NCBI GenBank assembly: GCA_020024695.1
Contig: JAHHTK010000015.1
Span: forward strand, 1 to 20,403
DNA: 20,403 nucleotides
Direction: 5' to 3'
Source of the DNA: Ureaplasma sp.
GTDB taxonomy: Bacteria > Bacillota_I > Bacilli_A > Mycoplasmatales > Mycoplasmoidaceae
A program made the translations under genes and the position numbers. The first letter of the stretch is position 1. Each line of letters starts with the position of its first letter. The notes below the pieces were generated by a model, which ran no database searches, had not been told where the DNA came from, and saw only the letters and a list, made by a program, of their open reading frames with translations. Of this stretch, positions 19,040 to 20,403 are shown in pieces.

Positions 19040-19255
19040 TTACAACACCTTTCTTGAAAAATCAATATTTTTAATAAAAATAATTTCTTTTTAAGAATTA
19101 AAAAGAAGCCAACATTAGCTATATATTTTTCCATAAATTTTATTTTATTTCGGTTTGGGATAATTTAGAATTAATTATAGAGTTTAGCACTATTATTATC
19201 TACTTAATGAAGACCAAAATGCTGGACTTGTTTAAACTTTAAGGAGAAAATATCA
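19040..19255. promoter_or_regulatory. Divergent control region of the helicase and ParB-like genes
   Basis: A 216-bp AT-rich spacer holds both divergent promoters. For the plus gene TTGGGA (19155-19160) and TATAGA (19176-19181) are 15 bp apart, a weak candidate; TATTAT at 19191-19196 is another -10. On the minus side no pair of boxes could be chosen with confidence. The plus gene has a strong AAGGAG, the minus gene AAAGGTG. An 11-codon frame (19207-19242) ends inside the plus ribosome binding site. No convincing operator repeats were seen. Confidence 0.35.
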
Positions 19256-20403
19256 ATGACTGATATTAAAATTTGCACTGAAAATCTTGTCTCAGCATCA
19301 ATTACTAAGAAAATCCCTTTTGAAGGTAAATTAGTTACAAGGGAAGTTTTTAAAATTCCTCTTAACCAACTAAAATACAACATTTATAATGGTAGAATTT
19401 CAACTTCCATTAATTTTAATACTTTAGATCTCAATGATTTAAATGCTGTTAATAATACAATTGAAGAATTAATCAATGCCGATGGTAATGATATTAAAAA
19501 GACAAGAGAAAACATCAAAACATGAGGCCAAAAAGAACCTGGAGTTGTCCTTACCGATGGTACTGTAATTGATGGTAATCGTCGTTTTACCTGCATTAGA
19601 CAATTAAATAAAGAAAATCCAGAAAACGAAAAATTTCAATATTTTGAAGCTGTGATTTTAGAAAAAGATGAATATAGCGAAAAAGTACTCAAAGAAATTG
19701 AATGAGGACTTCAAATGGGTACAGAAGCACGTTTGGATTACAATCCAATTGATAAAATTTGCGATTTTAAGAAGAACGTTATGGATAAAGAAGATTTTAC
19801 CGATGATGATTATGCTAGATTTACAAATACTTTAAAAAATGATGTTAAAAAAATTCGTGAAAGAGCTGAATTAATTGTTGATTTTTTAAATTATATTAAA
19901 CAGCCTGATAATTGGTATCTTGTAAAAAAATGAAAACTTGATAGTCCAATTCACGAATTATCACAATTTATTAACAAAATTAAAGATCCAATTAAAAAGG
20001 ATTACACAAAAGAAGTTGTCTTCGATTGCATCGTTTCTAATGCTAGCGATGATATCGGCAAATCTGTAATTAGAAATAAAATTAAGGAAATCATTAAAAA
20101 CAATAACGCTTGGGAAAAATTAGAACAAGGACACGCTGTTGCCCATGAAAAAGTTCTAGAAATTATTGACAAAGCAAAAGATGAACCAAAAATAATTGAG
20201 GAATTTCATGATAGAAAAGAATTACGTGACGACATCGAAAAAAATCTTACAGATGCTATGGTTAAATTACAAAGTACCAAATTAAAAAGTGAGCCATTAA
20301 AATTAATTAATGATGCAATTGATAAAGTTGACGATATTGATCGTGATATTTTATTAATAATTGACGATGAAACAAAAGCTAACCTTATGCTTAAATGTGA
20401 TGA
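19256..20403 (+). CDS. ParB/sulfiredoxin-fold N-terminal domain protein (partial, continues past the window)
   Basis: The first 382 codons are open to the end of the window with three TGA and two TGG Trp codons. Residues 30-115 resemble the ParB/Srx-type domain: VFKIPLNQLKYNIYNGRIST, then GQKEPGVVLTDGTVIDGNRR (91-110), in which DG-x-x-IDGNRRF matches the ParB-like nucleotide/DNA-handling motif (VIDGNHRL). MGTEARLDYNPIDKI follows at about 154. The rest (about 180-382) is charged and helical, without a domain I can name. It lacks the helix-turn-helix features of chromosomal ParB, and no parA is nearby, so plasmid-type partitioning is unlikely. AAGGAG lies nine bases before the ATG. It is transcribed away from the SNF2 helicase. 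Related ParB-fold proteins occur in DNA-modification and restriction loci; its role here is inferred from that and the neighbour. Confidence 0.8.

Noticed and set aside
19184..19191. TTAGCACT, half of a CIRCE-like element, upstream of the ParB-like gene
   Set aside because: The second arm is absent, and eight bases occur easily by chance in this AT-rich spacer.
19207..19242. 11-codon frame that could be a leader peptide of the ParB-like gene
   Set aside because: It has no ribosome binding site of its own and no codon pattern or hairpin pair typical of attenuation.
880..20403. Apparent frameshifts or premature stops breaking almost every gene into short pieces
   Set aside because: The breaks are all in-frame TGA codons at Trp positions, and the pieces share one frame in each gene. 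This is the mollicute genetic code, not damage.
1..20403. CRISPR array, prophage genes or riboswitch
   Set aside because: No regularly spaced repeats, no phage structural genes, and no recognisable riboswitch core in the leaders of pyrG, pncB or the 14292 gene.

Overview
The window comes from a mollicute (a Mycoplasma-like, wall-less bacterium) that reads UGA as tryptophan. Eight of the ten protein genes run straight through several in-frame TGA codons at tryptophan positions of otherwise intact proteins, and reading them as stops would break almost every gene. The DNA is AT-rich, DnaK has the Gram-positive-type ATPase domain without the N-terminal insertion, and its control site is a CIRCE/HrcA operator. 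The genus cannot be fixed from the sequence.

Layout. (1) 1-571: a degraded IS3-type transposase remnant, a strong plus-strand terminator and several perfect inverted repeats, with no intact gene. (2) 572-880: a minus-strand tRNA-Gly(GCC) with its own promoter and terminator, and an unusual C in the T-loop. (3) 880-2814: dnaK (minus) with terminator, 5'-leader hairpin, -10 box and CIRCE operator. (4) 2815-3197: non-coding, with a terminator-like hairpin, a possible small RNA and a doubtful micro-ORF. (5) 3198-7289: secDF then apt, a minus-strand operon (protein export; adenine salvage). (6) 7352-14205: plus-strand rel, pyrG, hisS, aspS (stringent response, CTP synthesis, two class II aminoacyl-tRNA synthetases), closed by a terminator. 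(7) 14292-17065: a 12-TM, MATE-like membrane protein followed at 14 nt by pncB (nicotinate phosphoribosyltransferase), closed by a bidirectional terminator. (8) 17111-20403: a divergent pair, a SNF2-type helicase (minus) and a ParB/sulfiredoxin-fold protein (plus, running off the window). This looks like the left edge of a defence or restriction-type island.

Most genes are housekeeping and intact. Two items stand out. The CTP synthase keeps its synthase domain but has lost the Cys and His of the glutaminase active site, so it should work only with free ammonia. The SNF2 helicase/ParB-like pair at the right end resembles mobile anti-phage or modification-restriction modules and is the best candidate for an undescribed system, though its other members lie beyond the window.
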